A DNA stretch of 64,000 nucleotides from Chytriomyces cf. hyalinus JEL632 (lineage: Eukaryota > Chytridiomycota > Chytridiomycetes > Chytridiales > Chytriomycetaceae). The translations under genes and the position numbers were made by a program. Position 1 is the stretch's first letter, and the number at the start of each line of letters is the position of its first letter. Under the pieces are notes generated by a model that was not told where the DNA came from, searched no databases, and saw nothing but the letters and a program-made list of their open reading frames with translations. Of this stretch, positions 22,523 through 34,534 are shown one piece after another. The stretch spans positions 248,001-312,000 of the forward strand of contig JAIWWG010000015.1 in assembly GCA_025435555.1 (NCBI GenBank), read 5' to 3'.

Positions 22523-23758
22523 ATGCTTTCCAGACTGCATCCAGTGCCACCCTCAGCCACAACACGACTCGACCTCCTCCCAACCGAACTTATCCAGTTC
22601 ATCTTCAGCCATCTCAACCCGTCGTCAGTCCTCAAATATACGCGTCTCTGCTTCCGAATCCGGAACTGTCTTCTGCATCCATACTTTGCTCTCCAACTGC
22701 TCAACTGGCATGAAACATCTGCGGCCGCGCTTTCGCTGTCGAACTTGTTCCTAGGTCTGGATATTCCATCCCTATTCTCCACCATTGTCACAACCCCTGC
22801 GTCGCCGCCACCATCACTTGAAGGAGACCCACCCTCTTTGCAAAGCCCGACAACTCTCGACCGACTTTGGTTCAAATTCCCAGCCCCATTCCAGTCAGCG
22901 TATGCAAAAACCCATTACACCAACTTAAAATCACTGCACTGCCAAAACTGGCCTATCCAAACGGCCATCCCTCCAACTCTGCACCACCTCACAAACCTGA
23001 CGCGTCTCATTTTTCGAAACAATTCCCTCCAAGGCGGCATCCCTGAGACGATATCACTTCTCACTGGTCTGACTCTCCTTTGCTTCGAAGCATGTGGTCT
23101 TGACGGGGGCATACCTTCTTCGCTGGGAAAACTCACACATTTACAAGTGCTGATTTTGAAGAATAACGCGTTTTCCGGAATGCTTCCAGAGAGTTTGGAG
23201 GCTCTAACTGCGTTGGAACGGGTGGACGTGTCGAGCAATTGTTTCAGTGGGCCAGTCTCGGGTGCTCTGTTCAAGGGATGGAGGAAGAATTTGCGCATAA
23301 TGAATTTGAGCTGGAACCAGTTTTCTGGTCATCTTTCACCCAGTCTGTGCGAATGCGAACAGTTGGAAGAACTGAATTTGCGTGGTAACCAATTTTCAGG
23401 GCGGAGCTGTTTTTCCAAAGAAAGTGCAACTGGCGTTGCTCGATTGCGCCTTTTAAGAAAATTGGATCTTGGCGGTGGAAACGCGTTTTCTGGAGTTTTG
23501 ACAAACGAGTTGAGCGCGTGTTTGGCGCTGAGAGATGTCGCCCTGGATGGAAACAATTTTTTTGGTCGGTTGCCAGCCGATTTGGGGAACCTGCCATTTT
23601 TGGAAAGATTTGATGTGGTGTCTGTTGATAAACCATCTGGCCGAGTAGTGGCTGATGAGGTGGGTTTTGATAAGTGGATGCCGAGTACTGTGCGCGAGGG
23701 ATCGTTGCTTTGTGCGCTTCTGACGAGACAGGGCTTCAAATACGAATGGAAACATTGA
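22523..23758 (+). CDS. F-box protein with plant-type leucine-rich repeats
   Basis: A 411-aa single-exon protein. The F-box is near the N-terminus (DLLPTELIQFIFSHLNPSSV). At least seven LRRs follow with the LxGxIP-type consensus seen in plant receptor proteins, for example NSLQGGIPETISLLTGL, LDGGIPSSLGKLTHLQVLIL, NAFSGMLPESLEALTAL and NQFSGHLSPSLCECEQLEEL. It is intracellular by architecture, with no signal peptide or membrane segment. SCF substrate adaptor is the most likely role. It is divergent from the F-box gene at 22473. Their F-boxes are similar in position but the repeats differ, so the pair may be an old inverted duplication or chance. Confidence 0.85.
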   Translation: MLSRLHPVPPSATTRLDLLPTELIQFIFSHLNPSSVLKYTRLCFRIRNCLLHPYFALQLLNWHETSAAALSLSNLFLGLDIPSLFSTIVTTPASPPPSLEGDPPSLQSPTTLDRLWFKFPAPFQSAYAKTHYTNLKSLHCQNWPIQTAIPPTLHHLTNLTRLIFRNNSLQGGIPETISLLTGLTLLCFEACGLDGGIPSSLGKLTHLQVLILKNNAFSGMLPESLEALTALERVDVSSNCFSGPVSGALFKGWRKNLRIMNLSWNQFSGHLSPSLCECEQLEELNLRGNQFSGRSCFSKESATGVARLRLLRKLDLGGGNAFSGVLTNELSACLALRDVALDGNNFFGRLPADLGNLPFLERFDVVSVDKPSGRVVADEVGFDKWMPSTVREGSLLCALLTRQGFKYEWKH

Positions 23759-23888
23759 TCAAGTCGGATGCTATGTATAAAACCAGGAAACTTTAAAATG
23801 ATAATCTGGTTCAGCTTGTTCAAGATGTATTCTACCGAATTTTAATAAAGGCTTGTATGAAAGAGGTTAGAAAGCAACAAGAAATTGA

Positions 23889-24413
23889 TCAGGCGGCCGG
23901 AGCATCTTCTCCAAGTGCTCTTTCTTCCTTATTTCTCTTTCCAGTTTCGCTGTAATTGATCAACTTGGCTTGTCCGCGTCTGCGCATTTGCACAGCTTTT
24001 GCGAACGAAACGTCGCGTCTGCGGACATGCTGACCTCTCATGACCATGTCTGGCGTGATCAAATAGTCGTTCTCCTTCTGGGCCTCTTGCTCACGTGTTG
24101 GATTGTCGCGAACCACTCGGTAGTTGATCAGTTTAGCCACGGGTTCCAACTTGCCCCCGTCTCTAGCAGAAATGCCTTCTTGAGTCTCTGTACCCTCGTC
24201 TGTGGTTGGTGGTGCATCACTTTCATCGCGTGATGGTGGTGGTGGGTGATTCTGGAGTCTCGGATTTTCAACATGTCTTGCGGCAAGCTCGTCTCGCTTT
24301 CTGACGTAAGCGTCTGAATCGCGTCTTGCGGCAACATTGTTGAAGAGCGGCAGTGCCTGAGTGGCCGTCGCGAGAGTCAGCGCAAAGAGAGCAGAGAGGG
24401 ATGAGATCTTCAT
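23889..24413 (-). CDS. Small secreted protein with AKLINY repeats and many dibasic sites
   Basis: 174 aa with a clear signal peptide (MKISSLSALFALTLATATQA, cleavage expected after ATQA). The mature part is very polar, without cysteines, and carries many Arg/Lys pairs or triplets (AARRD, VRKRDE, VRRRD, MRRRG, GKRNK) that could be cut by a Kex2/furin-like protease. A short motif is repeated: VAKLINYRVVRDN and QAKLINYSETGKR. This layout resembles processed peptide precursors of fungi, but no known pheromone or repellent sequence is recognised. It is 131 bp downstream of, and convergent with, the F-box/LRR gene. Function unknown. Confidence 0.65.
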   Translation of the reverse strand: MKISSLSALFALTLATATQALPLFNNVAARRDSDAYVRKRDELAARHVENPRLQNHPPPPSRDESDAPPTTDEGTETQEGISARDGGKLEPVAKLINYRVVRDNPTREQEAQKENDYLITPDMVMRGQHVRRRDVSFAKAVQMRRRGQAKLINYSETGKRNKEERALGEDAPAA

Positions 24414-24581
24414 TGTTTTGTTTTTTAAAGGGAGTTTTCTTGAGTTGCCCGCGAATTGGAGACAATGGCTCTGGTTTTATTAACGGCTGTTATAACAGGC
24501 TGGCCGCGATGAGAGTCGCGTTTGGACCCATGAGAAAAAAAAGTTGAAATGACGTGAAAGGCAAAAAGAAAGTGCCAACAA

Positions 24582-26167
24582 ATGAGCGCCGCTCCGCTCA
24601 ACAAGACAAAGATCATCATCGATGTGACCATCTTTGCATTATCACAAGTGGCTCTCTACTACGGCGTGAAGGTCAGCTCCAACTTGTTGTCGGATGCATT
24701 CGTTGGTCTGACTTCCCTCCATTCAACCGCTAGTACGCTCTCAGTGCGCTTGATCCTTTGGGCACTAAAAACAAAAACGCAAAGCTGAAATCAACGGAAA
24801 TGTTTAGGCGACTTGGCGTGAGTTTCCCTTAGATAGCTGCGAGATATTCCTATCTGACGCAAAAACAGATTGCGAGCAAAGATTTGGATCTGAACGAGCA
24901 TGAGCAAATTATCGCTTCCGAAGTGGTTCATCCAGACGATATCAACGTCTCATTCAAAGGTGACTGGGGCTCGCATTCATCGCTCGAAAGCGTGCTCATC
25001 TCGATCCATGTCAGACATTGGAGGCCTGGATCCCATCATTTCTTCGCTCAAGGAAACAGTCATCTACCCGTTAGTTTACCCGCAGCTGTTCACAAGTGAA
25101 GCATCGGGAGGACTGCTGGGTGCACCAAAGGGAGTGCTACTATACGGACCGCCAGGTAAGTTTCAATTGCATTCTGTTTTATCACTCGCTCATTTAGACA
25201 TGGTTATTCAGGGACGGGAAAGACCATGCTTGCGAAAGCACTTGCGACAGAGTCTCGCGCAACATTTATCAACCTTCCCCTCAGCACTCTGACCGAAAAA
25301 TACTTTGGTGAGAGCCAGAAGCTAGTCCGTGCGCTTTTCACATTCGCGAGTAAAGTGGAGCCCTGTATTGTGTTTATTGATGAGGTGCGTTGAATTCGAC
25401 GCGAACGTCGTCTGAAATCTAAACCAATGCGTTGTTTGTTCAGATCGACAGTTTCTTGAGAGAGAGGCGAAGCGCGGATCACGAGGCAACGAGCATGATG
25501 AAGGCCGAGTTTATGAGGTGAATCAATAGCCTGCGCTAGAGAAGTTGTCCTCAGAACTCACACACACCGAATTTCAGTCAGTGGGATGGACTGTCAACAA
25601 CAAAGCAAAGCCGGGTTTTGATCATGGGTGCCACTAATCGACCCAATGATATCGACAAAGCTATTCTCCGGAGAATGCCAAAAAGATTTGAGATTGGACT
25701 GCCAAACAATGAGCAACGGGATCGAATTCTTCGACTGGTGCGGCATGTTTTGTGTGTGTGTGTGTGTGTGTGTGGGTGTCATCGCATAACCCTGTTACTG
25801 AACTTTTTTTCGCACTATAACAACGCTTGCTTCTCATCAGCTCTTGAAAAACGTCTCCCTTTCATCCCACTTTTCATTCCAAACCCTTGTTGCCAGGACA
25901 AGCGGCTTGAGTGGCAGTGATTTGAAAGAGCTTTGTCGCAGCGCAGCCATGACTCCTGTACGTGAAGCAATCCGAGGAATTGAAATGGGGAGTGTTTTGA
26001 GCACCAGTCTACTGGACGGTGGAAACACGGGTCAGAACGGAGGTGGGGTGGACGGGGCTGACTTGTTCATTCGCCCTCTCCAAATGAGCGACTTTTTCCA
26101 ACGGAACGAGAATGGAGTTAGTGAAGCGAGCATCATTGACTCGATCACTAATCCCGACTTGGATTGA
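24582..26167 (+). CDS. MSP1: MSP1/ATAD1 AAA-ATPase, mitochondrial outer-membrane protein extractor
   Basis: The N-terminal membrane anchor is [20 protein letters not shown], typical of Msp1. The AAA module follows: [35 protein letters not shown] (Walker A, created across an intron), [15 protein letters not shown] (Walker B across an intron), [20 protein letters not shown] (sensor 1 and arginine fingers), and [19 protein letters not shown] (sensor 2 region). Msp1 pulls mislocalised tail-anchored proteins out of the mitochondrial outer membrane. About eight introns are present; the one at about 25740-25840 contains a (TG)12 microsatellite. A C-terminal Gly-rich insertion ([14 protein letters not shown]) is unusual for the family. 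All catalytic residues are present. Confidence 0.92.
25751..25774. repeat. (TG)n microsatellite inside an MSP1 intron
   Basis: Twelve TG units lie just after the donor of an intron in the MSP1 gene. Confidence 0.9.
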
Positions 26168-26302
26168 CAAGATAAAAGTAAAGAAGGGATCGAGTGACTT
26201 GAGAATAAATAAATAGTACACGTAAATATTTAAGAATTGGCTGGTTCCGAATCTGCAACGACAGCAAGCACCTCTACCAAGACTCTTAAGAAATCGCACA
26301 TA

Positions 26303-29300
26303 ATGTCGACTGGTTTCCCGCAAATGGCCTTCCAGGCAGTGCTTGAGGACCTTCAATCCCGCTTCATTATCAATGTTCCCATGGACGAGCTCGCCTCAGT
26401 TGAACGCATCTGCTTCCAGATCGAGCAGGCGCACTGGTTCTACGAAGGTAACTCCGCGTCTGCGCATGTCCTTGGAGTTTAACCTAATCCTCATCTCAGA
26501 CTTTGTGCGCGAGGCAAATCCACGGCTCCCTTCTCTCTCCCTCAAGGTGAATCCTGATTTTATTCTGCGCTCGTCTCATCTTTGAACTTACCCCTTTTTG
26601 AATCAATTCCCGGGTCTTAAGAATTTCAGTTCCCATTTCTTTTCGCAATGTCCTCTTCTTGTTCATTGGGCTTCGGATCATGAGCAGGCCTTCTCAACTT
26701 TCATGGAATACAAAGTGCGAGTGCCTGTATGCGGTGCAATTATTCTGAATGAAGCGCTGGATAAGGTAACATTCCACATCGCTTGGTTTTTGAACCCGTG
26801 TTGTATCTGTTCTGAAAAGTCTTTCTCGGTATCCAAATCTCCAGGTTCTCCTTGTTCGCGGGTGGAAGAGCAAAAGCGGCTGGGCGTTTCCTCGTGGAAA
26901 AATTAACAAGGAAGAACCCGAAGCTGAGTGTGCCGTTCGAGAGGTGAAAAAAGATGATTCCCCAAACCCGCCCCCTATCTTTGCGCGTCTCTCATTAATA
27001 ATCCACTGTAGGTATATGAAGAGACTGGTTTCGACATTCGTTCCCGCCTTCGTACCGTTGAATTTGTCGAGAGAACGATGAAGGAGCAGCGGATTCGCTT
27101 GTATGTCATCAGAGGGGTTTCCGAAAGCACATCCTTTTTAACTCAGACGCGAAAAGAAATTGGGGTAAGAAGCTTGCTGGAAGTATTCCATCCGTTTTTT
27201 TAACGGTTCATTTTAAAGGACATTCGCTGGTTTCCCCTGAAAGACTTGCCGGGTTACAAAAATGTGGATCCGTTGTCGTCGAACGCTGCAATTACCAGCT
27301 CCAATACAACCAAATTCTACATGGTGACGGCATTTGTTGGGGCTCTCAAGAAATGGGTCCATAAGTTCAAGCGTGTAAAGAAGCAGCAAACGCCGCAGCC
27401 TAAAATTCCGGGTTCCAAGGCTCACTTGGTCGTGGTTGGCAATGCTGTCTCCGGAACCAGTGGATATCGGAGTCAAAATGAATATGAGAGCGAAAACGAT
27501 GCACCATCAGCAGGGCTGGTTGCCAGTCTGAAGAACCAAGATAGTGAGGATTGGGGAGTGAATACTTTGCATCAAGCAACGGATCTTATCAAAAGCCTGA
27601 TTGGCATTGGCGTGTCGATTGGATCGCAATCCAGTTTGGCATCTACGACAACTACGTTCTCTTCTGACGCGTCTCTCACCGCTGCGCAATCTCATCAATT
27701 GAACCAAGAGTATCAATATCAGCACCAGCACCAGCACCAGCATGAGCAACAACAGCAATTACAACAACAATTGCAACTACAATTGCAACAGCAGCAGCAG
27801 CAACAACAACAACAGCAGCAGCAGCAGCAGAAACAGCAACAGCAATATAATGTTGGTGCTGTGCGGCAACCCGCCCAACAGCAATACCCGTCTTCCAGTC
27901 AACAACAGATTCAGCACGCCAAAAACGTCAATCAGACGCAAATACATCATCAAAGCCATGAAAATCTTATTGCACAATTCCAAAATGCGCGGCAGAACAG
28001 TTTCCCTTTGCAGGGTATTATAACTACTCCAGACGGTGTCAATACGCATGCCATGATTCAAATCATCCCTTTAAGTGCAAGCGGTAGTAGTTCTCTGTTT
28101 TCTCCTACTTTGAATGCTCCATCGTCGTTTGATGGGCCATTGCGAGGACAGACGGCCAGCCCAAGTCGCCCTGAGTCAAATGTGCAAGATGAAATAACAA
28201 GGCAACGCGAATCGCTGATGAATCTGCTGAAAAGCGGCGCGCCTGTTGCCGCAACAAAAGTTGGCACGCATAAGCATGCCTCTATCGATCTCAAAAATGT
28301 GCCGCCACCGCCTGCGGTCAACCGAAGTGGACCCAACGACTTTAGTGATGAGATAAAAAGCAGCTATGGCGGTGGTGGCGGAGGCCCAAGTGTTAAATTT
28401 GGCGGCGGGATTCCGATTGGTGGAAGTGGTGGCGGTGGCGGTGGTCCGTCTCTGGATTTTAAAGGAGGCTTGCTAAATATTCTTACGCGAGGTGGCGATG
28501 CCCCGTTAGATCCCGCACCCATATCTGCGAACTCCTCCAACGTTACCACACAAACTGCGTTTTCGGGTCAATACCCTTTGCAGACACCGAAACAGAGCGA
28601 TTTTCCGAGCATTCCCTTCCCTGAAGCTCTGGTTCCATCAGCGGAAAGCGCGTCTCTAAAACAACGAAGAATGTCCAAACCACCCTTGTCGTCTGTCCCT
28701 CCTCCACCATCAACTTCACCTGGCTCCCAAACAATACCTGTTTCCACCAATGCACTGGAGAGTTTGCTCCTTCATAGCACTTCCGAGACTGCCACGCGTT
28801 CTGGCAGGAAAAAGTCAGTCCCATCCAGCCCTACCGATGATGACTCGGATGCGCCCGTGCAAGATTTTGGGTCTTTGAAGGCGAAAGCCCCCAAAAAAAG
28901 CGCCAAACCTCGGCGAATATTTGAAGAGCCGTCTAAACCGACACGAGTGAGTAAAACTACCAAAGACGCACAAGAGTCGCAACATGCGCAGCCTTCCCCA
29001 ACGCAATTCAGTGAACACGCGCAGCAGTATATGCAGCAATTTCATCAATTCTCCCAGCAGATGGTGCCTCCCTCCGTCGCTCAAAATACCCCAGCCCTTC
29101 CATCGCAAATGTCGTTTGGGAGCGTTCAAGGGGGCCAAAATCTGCTTGATTTGCTGCGATCTGGTGGTACAAATGGTGCGTCAACTAATGCTTTGGAATC
29201 GGCTTCTTCGTCAGGTGTCAGTAACCGAACGCCAAGTGACGGAGGGGCAAGCAACCAGCAAGTTGCAAATGCAGCAGCAAGCGCATCGCTGATGGATATT

Positions 29301-29540
29301 CTCAAGATTGGTGGTGGTGGTGGTGGTGGTGGTGGTGGTGGTGGTGGTGGTGGTCCAAAAAATACTCTTTCCAGTGCAAGTGCAACTGGTGGTGGTGGCG
29401 GTGGCGGCGTGGGAGTCGGCTTCTTTTCGAATGCGATGAAACGAAATTCAGTCTCCGGCTCTTCAAATGATCAGAGTGCCAACACGGACGCTTTGAGATC
29501 GATTTTGGGGATTGGATCATTGAAAGAGTCTCAGTCATGA
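26303..29540 (+). CDS. DCP2: DCP2 mRNA-decapping enzyme
   Basis: The start [20 protein letters not shown] is followed by the DCP1-binding regulatory domain ([39 protein letters not shown]), box A and [20 protein letters not shown]. The Nudix box is [24 protein letters not shown], complete across an intron, with the catalytic glutamates; box B follows ([13 protein letters not shown]). The enzyme removes the 5' cap of mRNA. Beyond residue 270 the protein is a long disordered tail with a Gln/His-rich block, Gly runs, and six short leucine-rich helices such as [19 protein letters not shown] and [10 protein letters not shown] that look like the helical leucine-rich motifs that bind EDC3 and PDC1 in yeasts. 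Introns follow YE, SLK, DK, RE and EIG. Confidence 0.93.
29310..29354 (+). repeat. (GGT)n repeat encoding a polyglycine run in DCP2
   Basis: About fifteen GGT codons in a row encode glycine between LMDILKIG and PKNTLSS. It is a trinucleotide microsatellite within coding sequence. Confidence 0.9.
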
Positions 29541-30207
29541 GAAAGGTGTTCATTAAGTAAAAGTTTGAACAATATGAGAACGCCGATTTTGTTTTCAATT
29601 TCCGTTTCTTCAAGCGTTCCTTGCCCGTAACAGTTACGGCTGTCTCAGTGCGCCTCACTGCAATCACCCCCTCCAAGATTTTCACCAAACCTGACGTGAC
29701 TGCCAGAGAGGAACGCGTTTGCTGCAGTTATGAAAAACTGGGATCGCGTTGTGAACAGGGGAATTCAATTGAAGAAGGCAAAAGGTAGCCATTGCATCTT
29801 GACTTGGCTCAGCCAGGGATGGGACCAAATTGGCGATGTTGGTAAATCTGAATACACCAGTTCAAAGCAAGCTTTTCTGTTTGAATTTGTCACACCTGTG
29901 CCGACATAAGCACAGTGTTGAAATGATGAGGGATAGTTTCGCGCCATATTTCGACGAGGATTCCAGCACGAACAGGCTTCGAATCCGGAGAACTGCATGG
30001 GCAACGCAACTTTACCCGAGTGAGCGCCAATCCATCCTTGCGGGCGGTGGTGATGTTTCCCAGCTGCTCTGTTCTGGCTCCATCTCTTTCACGCGGAGCT
30101 CCGTTCGAAAGATGCTGCCTGGGCTCATGAAAGGAAACCAACCGCTTCGAAAAGGGAAAGCGTTTTTGAGCAGAACAATACAGTTTTTGTGGGGGTAAAT
30201 CTTGAAA
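29541..30207. other. Intergenic region upstream of the PH-domain gene
   Basis: 667 bp between the DCP2 stop and the next start. Open frames here begin with non-ATG codons and show no recognisable protein, so I see no supported gene. It must hold the DCP2 3' end and the promoter of the PH-domain gene. Confidence 0.4.
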
Positions 30208-32854
30208 ATGAGCGAGTTAGGCGCTCAAGACGACAGTTGCCCTCAACCCAAGAGCCTGGCCGAATCACCGGACATTTCAGAAGACAGCTTTCTGGACAAG
30301 TCACCTCTGACAACATACTCCGAGCCCGAGCATACTGCCAGTTCGCGTAAATCACTCGTCCGCCGCATGTCCCTCCAGATCGAACGCAAGCTGTGCCCGG
30401 ATGTCTCCATTGGCGGCAGGATATCCGAGGTGGAGCATTGGCCGTCGTCGATGGCGGACCGACAAAGCACAACAAGTGCCACGCTCACGAACAAGAGCGA
30501 ATTCCCGTCAACCCTTCCTTCTGAACCAACTCCAAACACAAACATCAAAGCATCTCGCCTATCCACGCTTCAAATCGGGACTCCGAACTTCAAAAAATCC
30601 CTCAAAGCACTTTTTGGGCCGGAATCGGCGTTTTCAGACCAGCTTCAACACCCTGTCCCGTCACCGTCTCCCGGTTTACGCCGATCTGCTGTTTCTGCAT
30701 CTGCTGGAAAGAAACCACCCAATAAGGCAGCAAACTTCCCTACAACGCATAGACAAGTGTATGTTCCGTCACTTCGGCAGTCTTGCACGCGGGAAGATGT
30801 GCAAGTTGTTTTATTCACCGCAGCCGATATGCTGACAGCAAGTGCCGCGAATGCAAACAGAAAACTTCAATCAGACGCATCTTCGAAAGCAACTACAGAG
30901 ACATTTACATCGTACCGACTGTTTGAACTGGCGGAACGCGTTTCGAACGGATTATCCATCGAAGCTGAGTCGGATTTCGAAATCGTTGCGGGATTTTTAA
31001 GGCTGCTTGGCGTAGTTCCTAATTTTCTGGAGGAGGGCATTTCGAAAAATTGCTCAGGTCGAGACGGTTCGAAATTCTCACCGTGCGCTTGCTGCCCTCA
31101 GAACAGTTTCGGGTTAAATCAATCACTGGCTCTACTGAGTAAGGACTTGATGAATGAGGCAGTCGAAACCGATAATGTGATGGCCATGACAATTGCAAAG
31201 GCGGAAACTTCATATCCAACTCTCGCAGATGTGGACGAGATTTCAATCAGCGCCAGATACCAGGAAGCGGTTTATTCAGCACCAAAATCTCCTAAAGAAG
31301 GCTGGCTATCGATCAAGGAAGATTCCGACGATTGGGTGGATGTGTTTGTGAGCGTCAATTCCAAAGAAGTCAAAATGCTGCTGAGTTCATTGGATGCCAC
31401 GACGTACGTTGTGCCAGTGAAAGCGTGTTCTGCAACTTTTCAAAAGATTCCAGTTTCAAGCTGCTCCATGTACACTTTTGTGATCACCGTCACCGACAAG
31501 AGGGAGTATGTTTTGGGATCCAGCAATTTGAAAGACCTGCAAGACTGGGTGGGCCGAATAACAAATTATTCAAAAGAAGGTAGCTACCCCAGAGAACTGG
31601 CCAGTGATCCATTTGACTAAAGATACCTTTCGTTGTAGAGGATACGGAGAGTTTACCTATATCGAGTCATGACGCTACCATTCATATTCACATCAGCGAT
31701 GGACAAAATCACGACATTGTTGTGACAAAGCCGATAAATCTCAGCATTCACGAAATTAAGCTGGAAGCGTTAAATCGATGCGGGCTCATTGAATTTATTG
31801 ATCGCTACGACCTTGTCGCGGTGGATTCAGACGACGGTAAAAATTCGAAGCATTATCGCAACAGCACCAACGCAGCTAAAAAGAATCCGTTAGACTCGGA
31901 AACCAGGCGGCCCGAATTTCAGAATATTCCTCTTGATCGATTATTTGGGGATGAATTGACCAGCAGCACGCTTGAACAGCCTCTCCGATTCGGACTCAGT
32001 CGGAAGGAGCTCATCTCATGGACTATATGCGTTGAAGTTCCTGATCGAAAAGTTAGTCGCAAAGTATTGGTCAATGTTTGCACCACTGTCGCAGACGTGA
32101 AAGAAATTATCGCGATTATGGAAGACTTTAGCGCCGAAACCCTTTGCACGTATTCCCTAATGTATAATTATAGTAAGCACCTGAGTCGCTTCCCTTGCTT
32201 GAAAAACAATTGACAAAGTGCTTTCCAGACGTATTGAACCCAGGGGCTACTCTTGACCCGTGGAACTCTTCCGCCCCTTTTTCGTTCTCAAAAAGCTCTG
32301 CTACAATTGAAGTTGCATCATCGTACAGCAATGATTTCGTGCCAGGCATTTTTTCAACCCCAGGAGTTTCCTCAAACGAAGCAGCAGCAAGATCCGCCGC
32401 CGAGCAACGTACCTCATCAAAAAGCATTTTGACTGCAGCTGAAAGCTCCGGTGAATCAGTCCTGCAAACAATACCCAGCGACACGGGGGAAAACTACGAC
32501 TCGCCCGCATCAAAGAAGCCTGGTTGGAATTTCAAATCCATCTTCAACAAGTATGGTAAAACATCTTCAAACACTCCTGTTACCTCTATATCAAGCCAGC
32601 AAGATGAATCGGAGATGGATGCTGTCGTGTGGAAAGGGGTCGTTAAATCGAAAAAGAACAAGAAAAATCAAAGTCCAGAAGAACTCGAGAAAAATGCGCT
32701 TCATGACGCAGAATCTGTGGTATGGAAGGGTACCGTTAAATCAAAAACCCAAACCTTGAGTCAGCCGCCTGTGAATACTGCGTTAGATGATTTAGATTCA
32801 GTTGTTTGGAAGGGGGCGGTGAAATCCAAGCAAAAGAGCGGGAATTCTAACTAG
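30208..32854 (+). CDS. PH-domain protein with a C-terminal VVWKG triple repeat
   Basis: The start is MSELGAQDDSC. A Ser/Pro-rich disordered N-terminal half leads to a helical region (FTSYRLFELAERVSNGLSIE, DFEIVAGFLRLLGVV). A pleckstrin-homology-like domain follows: KEGWLSIKEDSDDWVDVFV, YVVPVKACSATFQKI, MYTFVITVTDKREYVLGS, and the invariant Trp in LQDWVGRITNYS. After an intron with donor GTAGCT comes a beta-rich segment (IHIHISDGQNHDIVVTKPIN, VLVNVCTTVADVKEIIAIM) that looks like a ubiquitin/RA-type fold. Another intron (GTAAGC to CTTTCCAG) joins VLNPGATLDPW. The C-terminus repeats AVVWKGVVKSK, SVVWKGTVKSK and SVVWKGAVKSK. Probably a membrane-associated signalling adaptor; this is inferred from the PH-like domain only. 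I recognise no named family. Confidence 0.6.
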
Positions 32855-33128
32855 AGTGAATAAACAAAACCATTTCTTGAGAGGTGCCAAAGAAGTGCGA
32901 GATGCGGTGCCGACTCGGCGTTTTTTTTTGGAGAGATTTTTGATAAATTGAGAATACCTTCAGACGCCTAATGGACGAGGACGCTTCCCCGCACTTGTTT
33001 TCCAAAAGTTCCGCATCCGACGCGCCGGAGTCGCGAATTTCTGTCCCCCAAATCCTCGGACCAGTTACCGTCACCCACGCTCCATTTTTGAAGAGTTTAT
33101 CTGCAGTACACACGATATTCCCTTGCAT
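32847..33128 (-). CDS. Short hypothetical open frame, possibly coding
   Basis: It begins with ATG at 33128 (MQGNIVCTADKLFKNGAW) and continues VTVTGPRIWGTEI with protein-like composition for about 57 residues. After RRLK a donor-like GTATTC follows and the frame then becomes low quality, so it may have an intron or be non-coding. It overlaps the stop of the PH-domain gene tail to tail. No family is recognised. Confidence 0.25.
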   Translation of the reverse strand: MQGNIVCTADKLFKNGAWVTVTGPRIWGTEIRDSGASDAELLENKCGEASSSIRRLKVFSIYQKSLQKKTPSRHRISHFFGTSQEMVLFIHSS

Positions 33129-34426
<1,298 letters not shown>

Positions 34427-34534
34427 ATTGAATTCCATTTCACCAAAATGATGTGTAAACAAGGCCGCTGAATAAAGTTGAACAGTCCGCCTTTCAGCAA
34501 TCTCCAACTTCCCAAATTGCAGAAACAAAAACAA

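Noticed and set aside
29307-29688. Polyhistidine frame on the minus strand
   Set aside because: It is the complement of the (GGT)n glycine repeat in DCP2.
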